Shown here: piece by piece, positions 1 through 8,327 of the stretch | How positions within the stretch are numbered: the stretch's first letter is position 1 | Layout of the letters: every line of letters begins with the position of its first letter | DNA from: Haladaptatus sp. R4 | GTDB taxonomy: Archaea; Halobacteriota; Halobacteria; Halobacteriales; Haladaptataceae | Length of the DNA: 64,000 nucleotides | Assembly: GCF_001625445.1 (NCBI RefSeq) | Contig: NZ_LWHG01000021.1 | Location: 124,001 to 188,000 of the forward strand | Reading direction: 5' to 3' | The notes under the pieces: generated by a model | Told to the model about the DNA's origin: nothing | Database searches by the model: none | Seen by the model: only the letters and a program-made list of their open reading frames with translations | Position numbers and translations under genes: made by a program

Positions 1-858
1 TCAGCGGGACGCGGTGACCGAACGGAGGACGGCGAAGTCGAAGCGGTCGATCCGTCGGAGGCCGACGAACAACAGGACGGCGACCCCGACGGGGAGCCAG
101 TGGGTGAAGTAGGCGTTCATCGCCCCCCAGAGGATGACGAAGCTCACCATGTCGTCCAGCATAAATTCACAGGAATCGAGGCGGTCGCGGAGCGCCCGCC
201 AGTCGAAGCCGAGTTCGACCAGTCCGACCGCGACGGCGCCGCTGACGACCCAACCGAAGTAGTTCGAGAGCGGGACGCCGTAGTAGATACCGCCGCCGGG
301 GTACGTCCAAAACCGGAGCGCGACGGCCGCCGGGTCCAACACGAGGTCGATGACGACGACGACGGCGAGCGAGGCCGCGAAGCGGGCGAACCGCGAGTCC
401 GCACGCGGGCCGAGCAGGAGGAGACAGAGCAGGTAGCTGTTCAGTACGAGCGGGAAGAAGAAGACGGGAAGCCCCGCCGGAACCGTCCCGAACAGCATCG
501 GACCGAGTTCGAGGACGTAGTGGAACTGCCCGTACGGGAACCCCGTCGTCACGCCGACGAACTCGATGAGATAGGTGTAGACGGTCAACAACAACAGCGC
601 GATACCCGCCCGTCTGTCGATGAGCGGCAACAATCCGGCGACGAGCGGCGAGCGCATGACGACCGTACCGAAGATGATGAGGAAGGGGTTCCGTGCGAGC
701 CACGCCGGAACCCACGGCTCGGTGCCCGCGATGAACATCACGGCCCCGATGAGCGGAAAGACGACGGCGATGGTGAACCGGTTCTCGCGGACGAGCGCGG
801 AGAACCGGGCTTCGATTCTCCGCCTGTCCATCTCCCGCCAATCGGTTCCGCTATCCAT
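1..858 (-). CDS. cruF: Bisanhydrobacterioruberin hydratase, CruF-type carotenoid biosynthesis membrane protein
   Basis: Polytopic membrane protein of 285 residues from the ATG at 858. A GTG at 867 and an ATG at 831 are in-frame alternatives, and the shortest form begins like the usual family start (MDRRRIEARFSALV). The family hydrates the C-2'',3'' double bonds of bisanhydrobacterioruberin, the last step to the red C50 carotenoid bacterioruberin, in the membrane. Seven or so hydrophobic segments are visible, with the family-like stretch GVTTGFPYGQFHY near the middle. The start overlaps the stop of the upstream lyeJ gene and crtD precedes that, so the three form one operon. The assignment rests on this context plus the family pattern. 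Confidence 0.88.
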   Translation of the reverse strand: MDSGTDWREMDRRRIEARFSALVRENRFTIAVVFPLIGAVMFIAGTEPWVPAWLARNPFLIIFGTVVMRSPLVAGLLPLIDRRAGIALLLLTVYTYLIEFVGVTTGFPYGQFHYVLELGPMLFGTVPAGLPVFFFPLVLNSYLLCLLLLGPRADSRFARFAASLAVVVVIDLVLDPAAVALRFWTYPGGGIYYGVPLSNYFGWVVSGAVAVGLVELGFDWRALRDRLDSCEFMLDDMVSFVILWGAMNAYFTHWLPVGVAVLLFVGLRRIDRFDFAVLRSVTASR

Positions 859-1696
859 GCAGAACACCCCACAGGCCGCCCATCGTCAACACGGCCCCGA
901 CTGCGGTGTTGATGGCCGGATACCACCAGTAGGCCCGCGAGATGGTCACGTCGCGGGCGACCCACGCGAGGACGAGAAGGGGATAGACCAACAGGAGCAC
1001 GCCCGCTCGCACGTCGAGGAGCGCGAATAGCCCCGCCGCTGCCAGCCAGCAGGCCGCGCAGTACGCCAGCGTCCTCGACTCGCCGAGGATGGTTGCGGTG
1101 GTTCGAATTCCGGCCCGCCTGTCGGGTTCGATGTCGGGAATCGCCGAGAACGTGTGCATGCCCATCGCCCAGAGCCACCCGCCGAGGACGGCGAGGAACG
1201 GCGGCTGACTCCCGGACAGCGTGGCGTAGGCCATCGCGCCGGGAAGGACGTACAGCCCGTTCGAGACCGAATCCAGAATCGGCGTCGTCTTGAACCGCAG
1301 CGGCGGCGCGGAGTACTCCGCGCCGAGAACCAGAAAGCCGAGCAGCCACGGCCACGCGGCGGGCGGCGTGACGAGGAGGAACCCGAGGCCGAGGAGGGCA
1401 CAGACCGCGACGGCGACCGGAACCGTCCGGTCGCCCCGATACCGCGTTTCACGCTCGTCCTTCTTCGGGTTCTCCTCGTCGATGTCCGCATCGAACACGT
1501 CGTTGATGCCGTAGAGGAAGACGTTGGCCGGGAGCAGGAAGTAGACGAAGAGGGCGAGCGAAATCGGCGAGAGCAGATCACCGAGCGACGACGCGCCGTA
1601 GGCGAGACCCACCAGTACCGGCCCGGCGAGGTAGAGCCAGAATCGCGGCCGCGACAGTTTCAGTAGGGAGCGGATCATCGTTCGATAGTCGAGCAT
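851..1696 (-). CDS. lyeJ: Lycopene elongase/1,2-hydratase (UbiA-family prenyltransferase)
   Basis: UbiA-family integral membrane prenyltransferase of 281 residues. It carries the first Asp-rich motif (NDVFDADIDEENP, about residues 65-77) and a second one near DIEPDRRAG. In haloarchaea this enzyme adds two dimethylallyl C5 units to lycopene and hydrates the 1,2 double bonds, starting C50 carotenoid synthesis. It lies 16 nt downstream of crtD and overlaps cruF by a few nucleotides, so co-transcription is likely. The start at 1696 gives MLDYRTMIRSLLKLSRPRF; the ATG at 1678 (MIRSLLKLSRPRF) is equally possible. Generic UbiA enzymes look similar, but the carotenoid neighbours make this call firm. 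Confidence 0.9.
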   Translation of the reverse strand: MLDYRTMIRSLLKLSRPRFWLYLAGPVLVGLAYGASSLGDLLSPISLALFVYFLLPANVFLYGINDVFDADIDEENPKKDERETRYRGDRTVPVAVAVCALLGLGFLLVTPPAAWPWLLGFLVLGAEYSAPPLRFKTTPILDSVSNGLYVLPGAMAYATLSGSQPPFLAVLGGWLWAMGMHTFSAIPDIEPDRRAGIRTTATILGESRTLAYCAACWLAAAGLFALLDVRAGVLLLVYPLLVLAWVARDVTISRAYWWYPAINTAVGAVLTMGGLWGVLHG

Positions 1697-1712
1697 CGGT
1701 TGATACTCGAAG

Positions 1713-3200
1713 TTAGTAATCCTCGATCATGGCGTCTGCGGTGTGTTGGCCGCCGATGAGACACATCGGAACGCCGATGCCGGGGTTCGTGTACGACCCG
1801 GTGAAGTAGAGGCCGTCGACCTTCGAGGAGCGGTGGCGGGGGCGCATCGGACCGGTCTGCATGAGCGTGTGGGCGAGTCCCAGCGCCGTCCCCTTCGTGC
1901 TGTTGTAGCGGTCGGCGAACTCCGAGACGGAGAAGGACTTCTCGAAGACGATGCGGTCCTGGAGCGAGACGCCGGTGTTCTCCTCGATGTCGGCGAGGAC
2001 TTTCTCGCGGAAGTTCTCGCGGATGGCCGGACCGTCCGGCAGACCGGGTGCGATGGGGACGAGCGCGAACAGGTTGCTGTGTCCCTCGGGTGCGACGGAG
2101 TCGTCCGTCTTGCTCGGCACGCAGAGGTAGTAGGCCGGGTCGTCGGGCCACGCCGGTTCCTCGAAGATTTCGTCGAAATGTGAATTCCAGTCCTCGGGGA
2201 GGACGAGGGTGTGATGGGCGAGCGGTTCCACGTTCCCCTCGACGCCGAGATACAACAGGAACGCCGAGGGCGCGTACGTCCTCGATTCCCAGTAATCGGC
2301 GTCGTACTGGCGGGATTCCGGCGGCAGGAGTTCCTGTTCGGTGTGGGCGTAGTCGGCGTCGCTGACCACCAGGTCGGCCGCGATTCGAGAATCGCCGCTG
2401 TGGACGAAGAAGTCGCCCTCGTTGCCCGTGATGTCCGTCACCTCGTGGTCGGTTTCGAACTCGACGCCCAGTTCCTCCGCGAGTTCGACGATGCCGTCCA
2501 CGACGTCGCCGATGCCGTTTTCGGGGTAGTAGACGCCGAGGTTGAAATCGACGTGGCTCATCAGGTTGTAAATCGCGGGCGTGTTGTTCGGCGACCCGCC
2601 CAAGAAGACGAGCGTGTACTGCATGATTTGCTGGAGTCGCGGGTTCTCGAAGTAGCCCTCGACGTGTTCCTGCATCGACCCGAGGAGGTTCAAACCGCGC
2701 GCGTTTCTCGCCACGTCCATCGAGACGTAATCCCGAAACCGGGAGCGGTCGGTGTAGACGAAGTGTTCCATCCCGACGTCGTAGCTCTCCTCTGACTTGT
2801 CGAGGTAACGCTGAAGGGCCTCACCCGCCCCGTCCTCGTACGATTCGAACAACTCCTTGTTTCGCTCCAAATCGGGAACGATGTCGATGGAGTCGGTGGT
2901 TTCGTCGTCGGTTTTGAAGAAGATTCGATAATGCGGGTCGAGTTGCTGGAGTCGGTAGTAGTCGCTCGGCGTGCGGTCGAAGTGGCCGAAAAAGCGCTCG
3001 AACACGTCGGGCATCAGATACCACGACGGGCCCATGTCGAACCGGAAGCCGTCCGCTTCGAGCCTGCTGGCACGGCCGCCGAGCTGTTCGTTCTTCTCGA
3101 ACACCGTCACGTCCGCGCCAGCGTCCGCGAGATAGCACGCGGTCGAAAGACCGCCGAAGCCGCTGCCGACGACGACCACCGAGCAGTCAGCGAGATTCAT
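1713..3200 (-). CDS. crtD: Carotenoid 3,4-desaturase (phytoene desaturase family)
   Basis: FAD-dependent amine-oxidase/phytoene-desaturase family protein of 495 residues, normal length. The N-terminal dinucleotide-binding motif VVVVGSGFGGLSTACYLADAG begins near residue 8, and the C-terminal family signature (GLYFTGSYTNPGIGVPM) is present near residues 465-482. In the bacterioruberin pathway it introduces the 3,4 double bonds after C5 addition by LyeJ. It is the first gene of the crtD-lyeJ-cruF operon. The ATG at 3200 lies about 26 nt downstream of a TATA-like element, consistent with a leaderless transcript. A phytoene desaturase (crtI) role is the main alternative; the operon favours CrtD. 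Confidence 0.87.
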   Translation of the reverse strand: MNLADCSVVVVGSGFGGLSTACYLADAGADVTVFEKNEQLGGRASRLEADGFRFDMGPSWYLMPDVFERFFGHFDRTPSDYYRLQQLDPHYRIFFKTDDETTDSIDIVPDLERNKELFESYEDGAGEALQRYLDKSEESYDVGMEHFVYTDRSRFRDYVSMDVARNARGLNLLGSMQEHVEGYFENPRLQQIMQYTLVFLGGSPNNTPAIYNLMSHVDFNLGVYYPENGIGDVVDGIVELAEELGVEFETDHEVTDITGNEGDFFVHSGDSRIAADLVVSDADYAHTEQELLPPESRQYDADYWESRTYAPSAFLLYLGVEGNVEPLAHHTLVLPEDWNSHFDEIFEEPAWPDDPAYYLCVPSKTDDSVAPEGHSNLFALVPIAPGLPDGPAIRENFREKVLADIEENTGVSLQDRIVFEKSFSVSEFADRYNSTKGTALGLAHTLMQTGPMRPRHRSSKVDGLYFTGSYTNPGIGVPMCLIGGQHTADAMIEDY

Positions 3201-3220
3201 ACCGGACCTGGGGTTGGAAG

Positions 3221-3276
3221 ACTGATAAAAACAACCCCCCGACTGTTGGGTTTCATCACCGTATAAGGTCGGTTGT
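3221..3276 (-). promoter_or_regulatory. crtD promoter with upstream inverted repeat
   Basis: Reading the minus strand, a TATA-like TTTTATCAGT (3230-3221) sits about 26 nt before the crtD ATG. Directly upstream, ACAACC...GAC at 3231-3243 is matched by GTCGGTTGT at 3268-3276, an interrupted inverted repeat that could be an operator. The rest of 3277-3551 has no recognisable gene. Binding by a regulator is inferred only from position and symmetry. Confidence 0.45.
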
Positions 3277-3551
3277 TCGGGGGTTTAGCTGGCGTATAAC
3301 AAAGGTACGGGGTGTACTAGGAGTAAGTGCGCCCAACTTCTGACTCGGGCGCGTCAGTGTGTCAGTGTGAGCGCGCGTATGTCGGCGGTGCCAGAGGCTC
3401 TGGCGGAGGGATGGCTTCCTTCCAAAGTGTCACCAAACCTCTCACGTAAGTTCTCATCCCGAGATACCGTAGACCCCCACACTGCACCACCCCTCCCTTG
3501 CTTTCATCTCTTTTCATATCGTTCGATAGACTTATACTCCAGTATCACACC

Positions 3552-3884
3552 GTGAGTACCAACAGGGTCGAACGAATGGAGTTAGACGCATTCTTTCTGT
3601 TGTTGGGTGTCGCCGTCCTCTCGTTTCTCCTCGTCGCCTCGCTGTACGTCGTCTGGTCACGGGTCGTCGGTCTCGACCCGACGTTAGTCCGGAAGTTCGC
3701 CTCCTTCACCGGTATCAAACGGTTTTTCACGGCGTTGGTGTCCGGCGCACTGCTCGGAACCGCCGTCGTCGTCGCGCCGTCCGTCCCGGTCGGTATCGCG
3801 GCTATCGTCATGCTCGCGGCGAGCGTCTTCGCCGGTCTCATGCTGTTCGAGTTGCTGCAGAAGCGACGGACGAACGAGATGTAG
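3552..3884 (+). CDS. Small two- to three-TM membrane protein, unknown function
   Basis: Hypothetical membrane protein of 110 residues from the GTG at 3552 (MSTNRVERMELD), or 102 from the ATG at 3576. An N-terminal hydrophobic helix (FFLLLGVAVLSFLLVASLYVVW) is followed by a short basic loop with FTGIKRFF and then two closely spaced hydrophobic segments, ending in the polar tail KRRTNEM. A TATA-like run (CTTATACT) lies near 3531-3538. I recognise no enzymatic motif. It is transcribed away from crtD and toward the minus-strand btuD gene, so it is monocistronic. Which start is used cannot be decided from the sequence. Confidence 0.7.
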   Translation: MSTNRVERMELDAFFLLLGVAVLSFLLVASLYVVWSRVVGLDPTLVRKFASFTGIKRFFTALVSGALLGTAVVVAPSVPVGIAAIVMLAASVFAGLMLFELLQKRRTNEM

Positions 3885-3949
3885 CGCCGTCGTGCGGTGA
3901 CAGGAATCGGTACCGGTACCCTTTCGACAAAATCCGGATCGGCTACCGT

Positions 3950-5218
3950 TCAGATCACTCTGGAAACGGTCGAGAGGAGGTCGTCGGGGGTAACGACCGC
4001 GCCCCGTTCGCAGAGGGATCGATACTGCACCGCCGCGTCGCTTCCGGCGTAGTTCCGCTCCGCGAACGGTCGCTCCTCCACGACGACGACCGAATCGGCT
4101 TCCGCGACCGCCTCCAGGTTCGCCAGGTTGCCCGCTCCGATTTCCACGTCGGCGAGGACGGTCACGTCCGCCTCGCGAATTCGTCGCTCGACGGCCTCCC
4201 GCGCTTCCGTTCCTATCGGCGCGAACGGGTCCTCGGTGACGGCGTCGAGTCCGAGAAGCCGAGCGGTTTCGAGGTCCGAATCACCCTCGTTCAGCACGCC
4301 GACGGACACCTCGTAGCCCGCCGCGGAAAGCAGGTAGAGCAGTCGGGAGACGGTTCCACCGCCGCCGACGACGTGTATCCGACCGCCCGTTTCCCCCGTT
4401 CCCCCGTTTTGCGCGGGTCGGTCGGGGAGCGCGGTGACGTACGTCGAACCGGTGACCGGATGGCTGGAAACGACCGCACGGGCGTCGAACGCCTCGCGTA
4501 GCGTCTCCTCGGCCAGCACTTCCGTCGGCGGTCCGGACGCGAGCACCGACCCGCCAGCGAGCAATAGGAGTTCGTCGCAGTAGTGGGCCGCGAGGTTCAG
4601 GTCGTGAATCGCGGCGACGACGGTTTTCCCGTCCGCGACGAGTTCGCGGACGAGTTCGAAGGTTCGGACCTGGTGATTGATGTCGAGGCTGGCCGTCGGT
4701 TCGTCCAGCAGGAGGACGGGCGTGTCCTGTGCGAGCGCCCGCGCGAGCAGGACGCGCTGGCGCTCGCCGCCGCTGATTTCGGTGATCGAACGGTCGGCGA
4801 ATCTCGAAACCTCGGTTCGGGCCATCGCACGCTCGACGAGGTCGGTTCCGGTTTCGGCGCTCGTCCCGTCGTTCGATCCGTCGCCGAGTTCGCTGCCGAA
4901 CCGCGAGCGGTACGGGTTTCGACCCATCGCGACCACGTCGCGCACCGAGAAATCGAACGACAACGTGGTGTCCTGTGGAACCGTCGCCACACGGCGACTG
5001 GCGGCCTTCGAGGAGAGGTCGGCGATGGCGTCGTCCGCGACGACCACCCGGCCGGAATTCGGCGTGAGAACGCCGTTCATGGCGCGGAGGAGGGTGGTCT
5101 TGCCTGCGCCGTTCGGGCCGACGAGGCCGACGAACTGCCCGTTCTCGATGGTCGCGGAAACGCCGTCGAGGATTTCGCTGTCGCCGAGCGTTATCGCCAC
5201 GTCCTCGATTCGGATCAC
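3950..5218 (-). CDS. btuD: Cobalamin/corrinoid ABC transporter ATP-binding protein with C-terminal extension
   Basis: ABC ATPase of 422 residues starting at the GTG at 5218, whose GTGA overlaps the stop of btuC, so translation is coupled. Walker A is GPNGAGKTT at residues 34-42; the signature SGGERQRVLLARAL and Walker B VLLLDEPTASLD follow, then the His switch (AIHDLN). After about residue 255 a Pro/Gly linker leads into an extra domain of roughly 150 residues that begins with a Gly-rich strand-loop (HVVGGGGTVSRLL) and looks Rossmann-like. Such extended BtuD proteins occur in haloarchaea. With btuC and divergent btuF it forms a B12 importer; heme or siderophore transport is less likely. Confidence 0.88.
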   Translation of the reverse strand: MIRIEDVAITLGDSEILDGVSATIENGQFVGLVGPNGAGKTTLLRAMNGVLTPNSGRVVVADDAIADLSSKAASRRVATVPQDTTLSFDFSVRDVVAMGRNPYRSRFGSELGDGSNDGTSAETGTDLVERAMARTEVSRFADRSITEISGGERQRVLLARALAQDTPVLLLDEPTASLDINHQVRTFELVRELVADGKTVVAAIHDLNLAAHYCDELLLLAGGSVLASGPPTEVLAEETLREAFDARAVVSSHPVTGSTYVTALPDRPAQNGGTGETGGRIHVVGGGGTVSRLLYLLSAAGYEVSVGVLNEGDSDLETARLLGLDAVTEDPFAPIGTEAREAVERRIREADVTVLADVEIGAGNLANLEAVAEADSVVVVEERPFAERNYAGSDAAVQYRSLCERGAVVTPDDLLSTVSRVI

Positions 5219-6324
5219 AGCGAACGCACCTCGCGTTTCCGCAGGAGATAGAGGAAGAAGGGCGCGCCGAGGAAGGCGGTGACGATGCCGACCGGGAGTT
5301 CCGCCGCGCCGACGGCGGACCGGGCCACGGTGTCCGTCGCAACCAGAAAGACCGCACCGGCGAGCGCGCTGGTCGGGAGCAGGATTCGGTGGTCCGGACC
5401 GACCAGCAGGCGCATGATGTGCGGGACGACGAGGCCGACGAAGCCGATGACGCCCGAAACCGCGACGGCGGCGGCGGTGACGACGCTGGAGACGATCAAC
5501 AGAAGCCGCTTGGTTCGTTCGACTTCGACGCCGAGGTTGTGGGCGTCCTCCTCGCCGAGCAAGAGGACGTTGAGGTCGGAAGCGAAGAGGAGCAGGACGA
5601 CGAAACCGAGAACCGTGACGGGAAGCGCGATTCCGAATTTCGTCCACGACGCGTTGTTCAGGTGGCCCATCAGCCAGAAAACCGCCTCGCGCAGGCTTCG
5701 CCCGCTCCGGAGCAGGAGGTAGGAGACGACCGCGCCGAGGAGGGTTTGGATCGCGACGCCAGCGAGCAGGAGGGTTGCGACGGGTGTTCTGCCGTTCTGG
5801 GTCGCCAGCAGGTAGACGGCGAACGCCGCGAGAATCGCGCCGACGAACGAACAGACGGGGAGCGCGAACGGGATCGAAATCGAGAGCGCGATGGTCGCCA
5901 CCGCGCCGACGGCCGCGCCCGAGGAGACGCCGATGATGGAGGGGTCCGCCATCGGGTTTCGGAAGAAGCCCTGCATCACGACGCCCGCGGTGGCGAGGGC
6001 GAACCCGACCACGGCGGCGAGGGCGATTCGCGGCATCCGGAGCCGCATGACGATGATCGTGGCGGTTTCCGGGACGGCGAAGGAGAAGAGGTGGCTGTAC
6101 TGCAGATCGAACGACGGGAACGTGATGACGAGTCCGCCGGGAACCGTGAGCGCCCCGCTCACGAACCGGATTCCGGTCGGAACGGCCAGCGCGTTGAGCA
6201 GCGCCTTTCCGACGACGAGCGGCGAGAGCGACGTCGGGCCGATGGCCGCGCTCACCAACACGACGGCGACCAGCGCCGCTACCAACCCCGCACACCACGT
6301 CGTCACTCGCGTCCCGTATCGCAT
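5215..6324 (-). CDS. btuC: Cobalamin ABC transporter permease, FecCD family
   Basis: FecCD-family permease of 369 residues with about ten transmembrane helices and family motifs such as LRMPRIALAAVVGFALATAG near residues 95-113, the region contacting the partner ATPase (GVMQGFFRNPMADPSIIGVSSGA), and GFVGLVVPHIMRLLVGPDHR in the C-terminal half. It forms the membrane channel of a type II importer with BtuD and takes substrate from BtuF. It overlaps btuD by 4 nt. The ATG at 6324 lies 27 nt from the palindromic TATA box shared with btuF, so a leaderless mRNA is expected. Confidence 0.92.
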   Translation of the reverse strand: MRYGTRVTTWCAGLVAALVAVVLVSAAIGPTSLSPLVVGKALLNALAVPTGIRFVSGALTVPGGLVITFPSFDLQYSHLFSFAVPETATIIVMRLRMPRIALAAVVGFALATAGVVMQGFFRNPMADPSIIGVSSGAAVGAVATIALSISIPFALPVCSFVGAILAAFAVYLLATQNGRTPVATLLLAGVAIQTLLGAVVSYLLLRSGRSLREAVFWLMGHLNNASWTKFGIALPVTVLGFVVLLLFASDLNVLLLGEEDAHNLGVEVERTKRLLLIVSSVVTAAAVAVSGVIGFVGLVVPHIMRLLVGPDHRILLPTSALAGAVFLVATDTVARSAVGAAELPVGIVTAFLGAPFFLYLLRKREVRSL

Positions 6325-6386
6325 CTATCTGAAAGTGAAATTGCTTTAGGTAAATATTTATTGAATACGGCCGACGTGCCGACTAC
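6325..6386. promoter_or_regulatory. Bidirectional btuC/btuF promoter with one palindromic TATA element
   Basis: The 62-nt divergent spacer contains TAAATATTTA at 6351-6360, a perfect palindrome. Exactly 26 nt separate it from each start codon (btuC ATG ending at 6324, btuF ATG beginning at 6387). A single TATA box could therefore serve both genes as leaderless transcripts. No archaeal B12 riboswitch is recognisable in so short a spacer. The spacing and symmetry are read directly; dual use is inferred. Confidence 0.65.
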
Positions 6387-7481
6387 ATGAGACACCGACT
6401 GTTGTCGGCGCTGTTGCTCGTTACCGTCGTCGTCAGCTCCCTCGGAGCTGGCGTCGGTGCGGGCGTCGCGGGCGCTGCTGACGCACAGACCACCTGCAAG
6501 TTCCCGGTCACGAAAACCGACGCGACGGGAGCGAAGGTGACGATAAACGAAGCGCCGAAGCGGATCGTCACGCTCTCGCCGAGCGCGGCCCAGACGATGT
6601 GGAAGATCGGCGGTAAGGACAAGGTCGTCGGCGTATCGAAGTACTCGGCGTACCTCGACGGCGCGAGCGAGAAGACGAACGTTTCGGGTGCCGGGATGAC
6701 CGCCGTCGTCCCGGAGAAGGTCGTCTCGCTGAATCCCGACCTCGTCCTCGCCCCGAACATCATCTCCGACGAGACGGTCAAAAAGCTCCGGAACGCCGGG
6801 CTGACCGTCTACAAGTTCCGCGAGGCCAAATCCATCGACGACATCTACGCCAAGACGAACCTCACCGGCAAACTCACGGGCGAGTGCGGCGGTGCGAAGG
6901 AGACCGTCTCGTGGATGAAAGACCGAATCGAGACCGTCCATCAGGCCGTCGAGGGTGAGGACAGTCCCTCGGTCATGTACGTGATGAGCGGCGGGTACAC
7001 CGCCGGGAACGGCACGTTCATGGACACCATCATCACGCAGGCTGGCGGGACGAACGTCGCCGCGGAGGCAGGAATCTCCGGCTACCAGCCCATCAGTAAC
7101 GAGGTCGTCGTCGAGCAGAAACCCCAGTGGTTCATCGTCTCGACGGGCGCGAAGATACCCGACGCTTACAGCAGCACCCCCGCCGCGAAGAAGAACCAGA
7201 CCGTCTCGCTGAACCCCAACTACGTCAGCCAGCCAGCCCCACAGATCGTCAAACCGATCGCGAAACTGGCCAAGACGCTCCACCCGAAGGCCTATCAGAA
7301 GGCCAACGTCACGACGACGACCGAGCAGACGATGACTTCAGCCGACTCGGGTTCGAGGACGACCACGACCACCGCCGACTCGGCCACCAGCACGAGCGAA
7401 TCCGGCGGCCAACCCGGATTCGGCGTTCCGATTGCGGTCGTAGCACTCGGACTCGTTGGACTGTTGACGCGGCGTTTCTGA
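6387..7481 (+). CDS. btuF: Cobalamin-binding substrate-binding protein with PGF-CTERM anchor
   Basis: Extracellular solute-binding protein of 364 residues. A Sec signal peptide (residues 1 to about 33, ending AGAADA) is followed by a periplasmic-binding-protein-III fold: PKRIVTLSPSAAQTMWKIGG, then VVSLNPDLVLAP near residue 112. A Thr/Ser-rich linker (about 305-340) leads to a tail QPGFGVPIAVVALGLVGLL ending in RRF, the tripartite PGF-CTERM signal processed by archaeosortase, so the mature protein is probably lipid-anchored outside the cell. It delivers cobalamin/corrinoids to BtuC-BtuD, transcribed divergently. Heme binding cannot be fully excluded. Confidence 0.88.
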   Translation: MRHRLLSALLLVTVVVSSLGAGVGAGVAGAADAQTTCKFPVTKTDATGAKVTINEAPKRIVTLSPSAAQTMWKIGGKDKVVGVSKYSAYLDGASEKTNVSGAGMTAVVPEKVVSLNPDLVLAPNIISDETVKKLRNAGLTVYKFREAKSIDDIYAKTNLTGKLTGECGGAKETVSWMKDRIETVHQAVEGEDSPSVMYVMSGGYTAGNGTFMDTIITQAGGTNVAAEAGISGYQPISNEVVVEQKPQWFIVSTGAKIPDAYSSTPAAKKNQTVSLNPNYVSQPAPQIVKPIAKLAKTLHPKAYQKANVTTTTEQTMTSADSGSRTTTTTADSATSTSESGGQPGFGVPIAVVALGLVGLLTRRF

Positions 7482-7512
7482 ACGGATTTTTCGTCTTTCG
7501 TTTTTCGAAGGG
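7482..7512 (+). terminator. T-tract terminator after btuF
   Basis: Immediately after the btuF stop the plus strand has three T runs (GGATTTTTCG, TCTTTCG and TTTTTCG) within about 25 nt. This matches the oligo-U archaeal intrinsic termination signal. Confidence 0.45.
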
Positions 7513-7864
7513 GACCAACCGCACGGCGCGCGAAAAGGCGCACGGTAGTGCGCCCGCGCGAGGGATGACCGAACGTAGTGAGGGAATCGGTTGGGGAGGA
7601 GTGTGGCACGGTGCGGTAGCGGAGCGGTGCGGGGTGGGATTGAAAGGGGCCGCCTGGTCCCGCGAACACAGTGAGGGGGACGTTGTCGGAACTCGTTTCC
7701 GACTGAACTCGCGCAACGCGTGGGCGTCTGCACGGGCCAGTATTTTAGCCGTGCGGTGTCCTCGTGAGCGAAGCGAACGAGGGCTTGGAAGAGCTTCGCT
7801 CTTCCAGCGCGGGGAGGCCAAAATATCCCGTGCAACGACCACGAGCGGGCGGGGGCTTTCGAGG
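7513..7864 (+). repeat. Dispersed structured element, copy 1 (possible ncRNA)
   Basis: This non-coding stretch matches 45881-46220 in inverted orientation. Block A (7513-7651) runs from GACCAACCG through a hairpin GGCGCAC-GGTA-GTGCGCC (7537-7554) nested in CGCGCG arms to GGGATTGAAAGGGGCC. Block B (7842-7864) contains GGCGGGGGCTTTCG. Between them TGCACGGG (7729-7736) pairs with CCCGTGCA (7827-7834) and TATTTTAGCC (7741-7750) with GGCCAAAATA (7816-7825), enclosing hairpins at 7761-7781 and 7787-7805 (GGAAGAGC-TTC-GCTCTTCC). Long open frames here are by-products of high G+C. From 7865 to 8045 there is an AT-rich promoter-like tract and no gene. Confidence 0.7.
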
Positions 7865-8045
7865 CGGTCTGCTCCCCAGCGATTCCACTCTCCTTCTAAC
7901 AAAACACCTCTCCGCGTAGCGAGTGGTGAGATACTAAATAATACTATTTTATACTGATTTCCACCAAAATCCACTATCCTCCACGAACACCTCCTCGTCG
8001 GCGTGACACGAAAAGGAGTTTAACGCCGGACTGTGGAGTGACGGT

Positions 8046-8327
8046 ATGGTCGAAATAGTCATCTGGCCCGCCTACATCGACGCGGGGTTGACTCGCGGAC
8101 AAGGGCGACGGGTACCGGAAGGGATGGCCGTCGAGGAACCGACGGTGGACGAAATCGCACGGGCGGTACAGCAAGTCGGCTACGACACGGTGATCGAACG
8201 CGACAAGGCGTACTCCCGCGAGGGATGGGAGGAACGCGGACGCGTGCTGGTACAGAACGCGGACGATTCCGCGAAGAACGACGTCGTACAGGCCGTCGCC
8301 GCATACGTCACGGCCATGCGCGAGTGA
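8046..8327 (+). CDS. srp19: Signal recognition particle 19 kDa protein
   Basis: SRP19 of 93 residues, the normal archaeal length. It begins [20 protein letters not shown], and the family pattern of WPAYIDA followed by the basic RRVP segment is clear; the [17 protein letters not shown] region matches the C-terminal half. It binds SRP 7S RNA helices 6 and 8 and primes assembly of SRP54 in the cytoplasm. A TATA-like GTTTAACG lies about 25 nt upstream, so a leaderless start is likely. Its stop overlaps the ATG of gar1 (TGATG), so the two are translationally coupled. Confidence 0.95.
   Translation: MVEIVIWPAYIDAGLTRGQGRRVPEGMAVEEPTVDEIARAVQQVGYDTVIERDKAYSREGWEERGRVLVQNADDSAKNDVVQAVAAYVTAMRE

Noticed and set aside
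100-912. Long open frames antisense to or overlapping real genes, for example opposite cruF, crtD, dna2 and glpB
   Set aside because: High G+C with a GC-rich third codon position leaves shadow frames open; these encode Arg/Ala/Gly/His-rich sequences without acidic halophilic bias or motifs.
7630-7660. GGGTGGGATTGAAAGGGG resembling the 3' end of haloarchaeal CRISPR repeats
   Set aside because: It occurs once per element with no regular spacers or direct repeats, so there is no CRISPR array; cas genes are also absent. The Cas4-like domain at 20915 belongs to Dna2.
7295-7974. Several 120-220-codon frames in the region after btuF
   Set aside because: They coincide with the repeated structured element and lack any protein-like composition; the inverted copy elsewhere does not preserve any frame.
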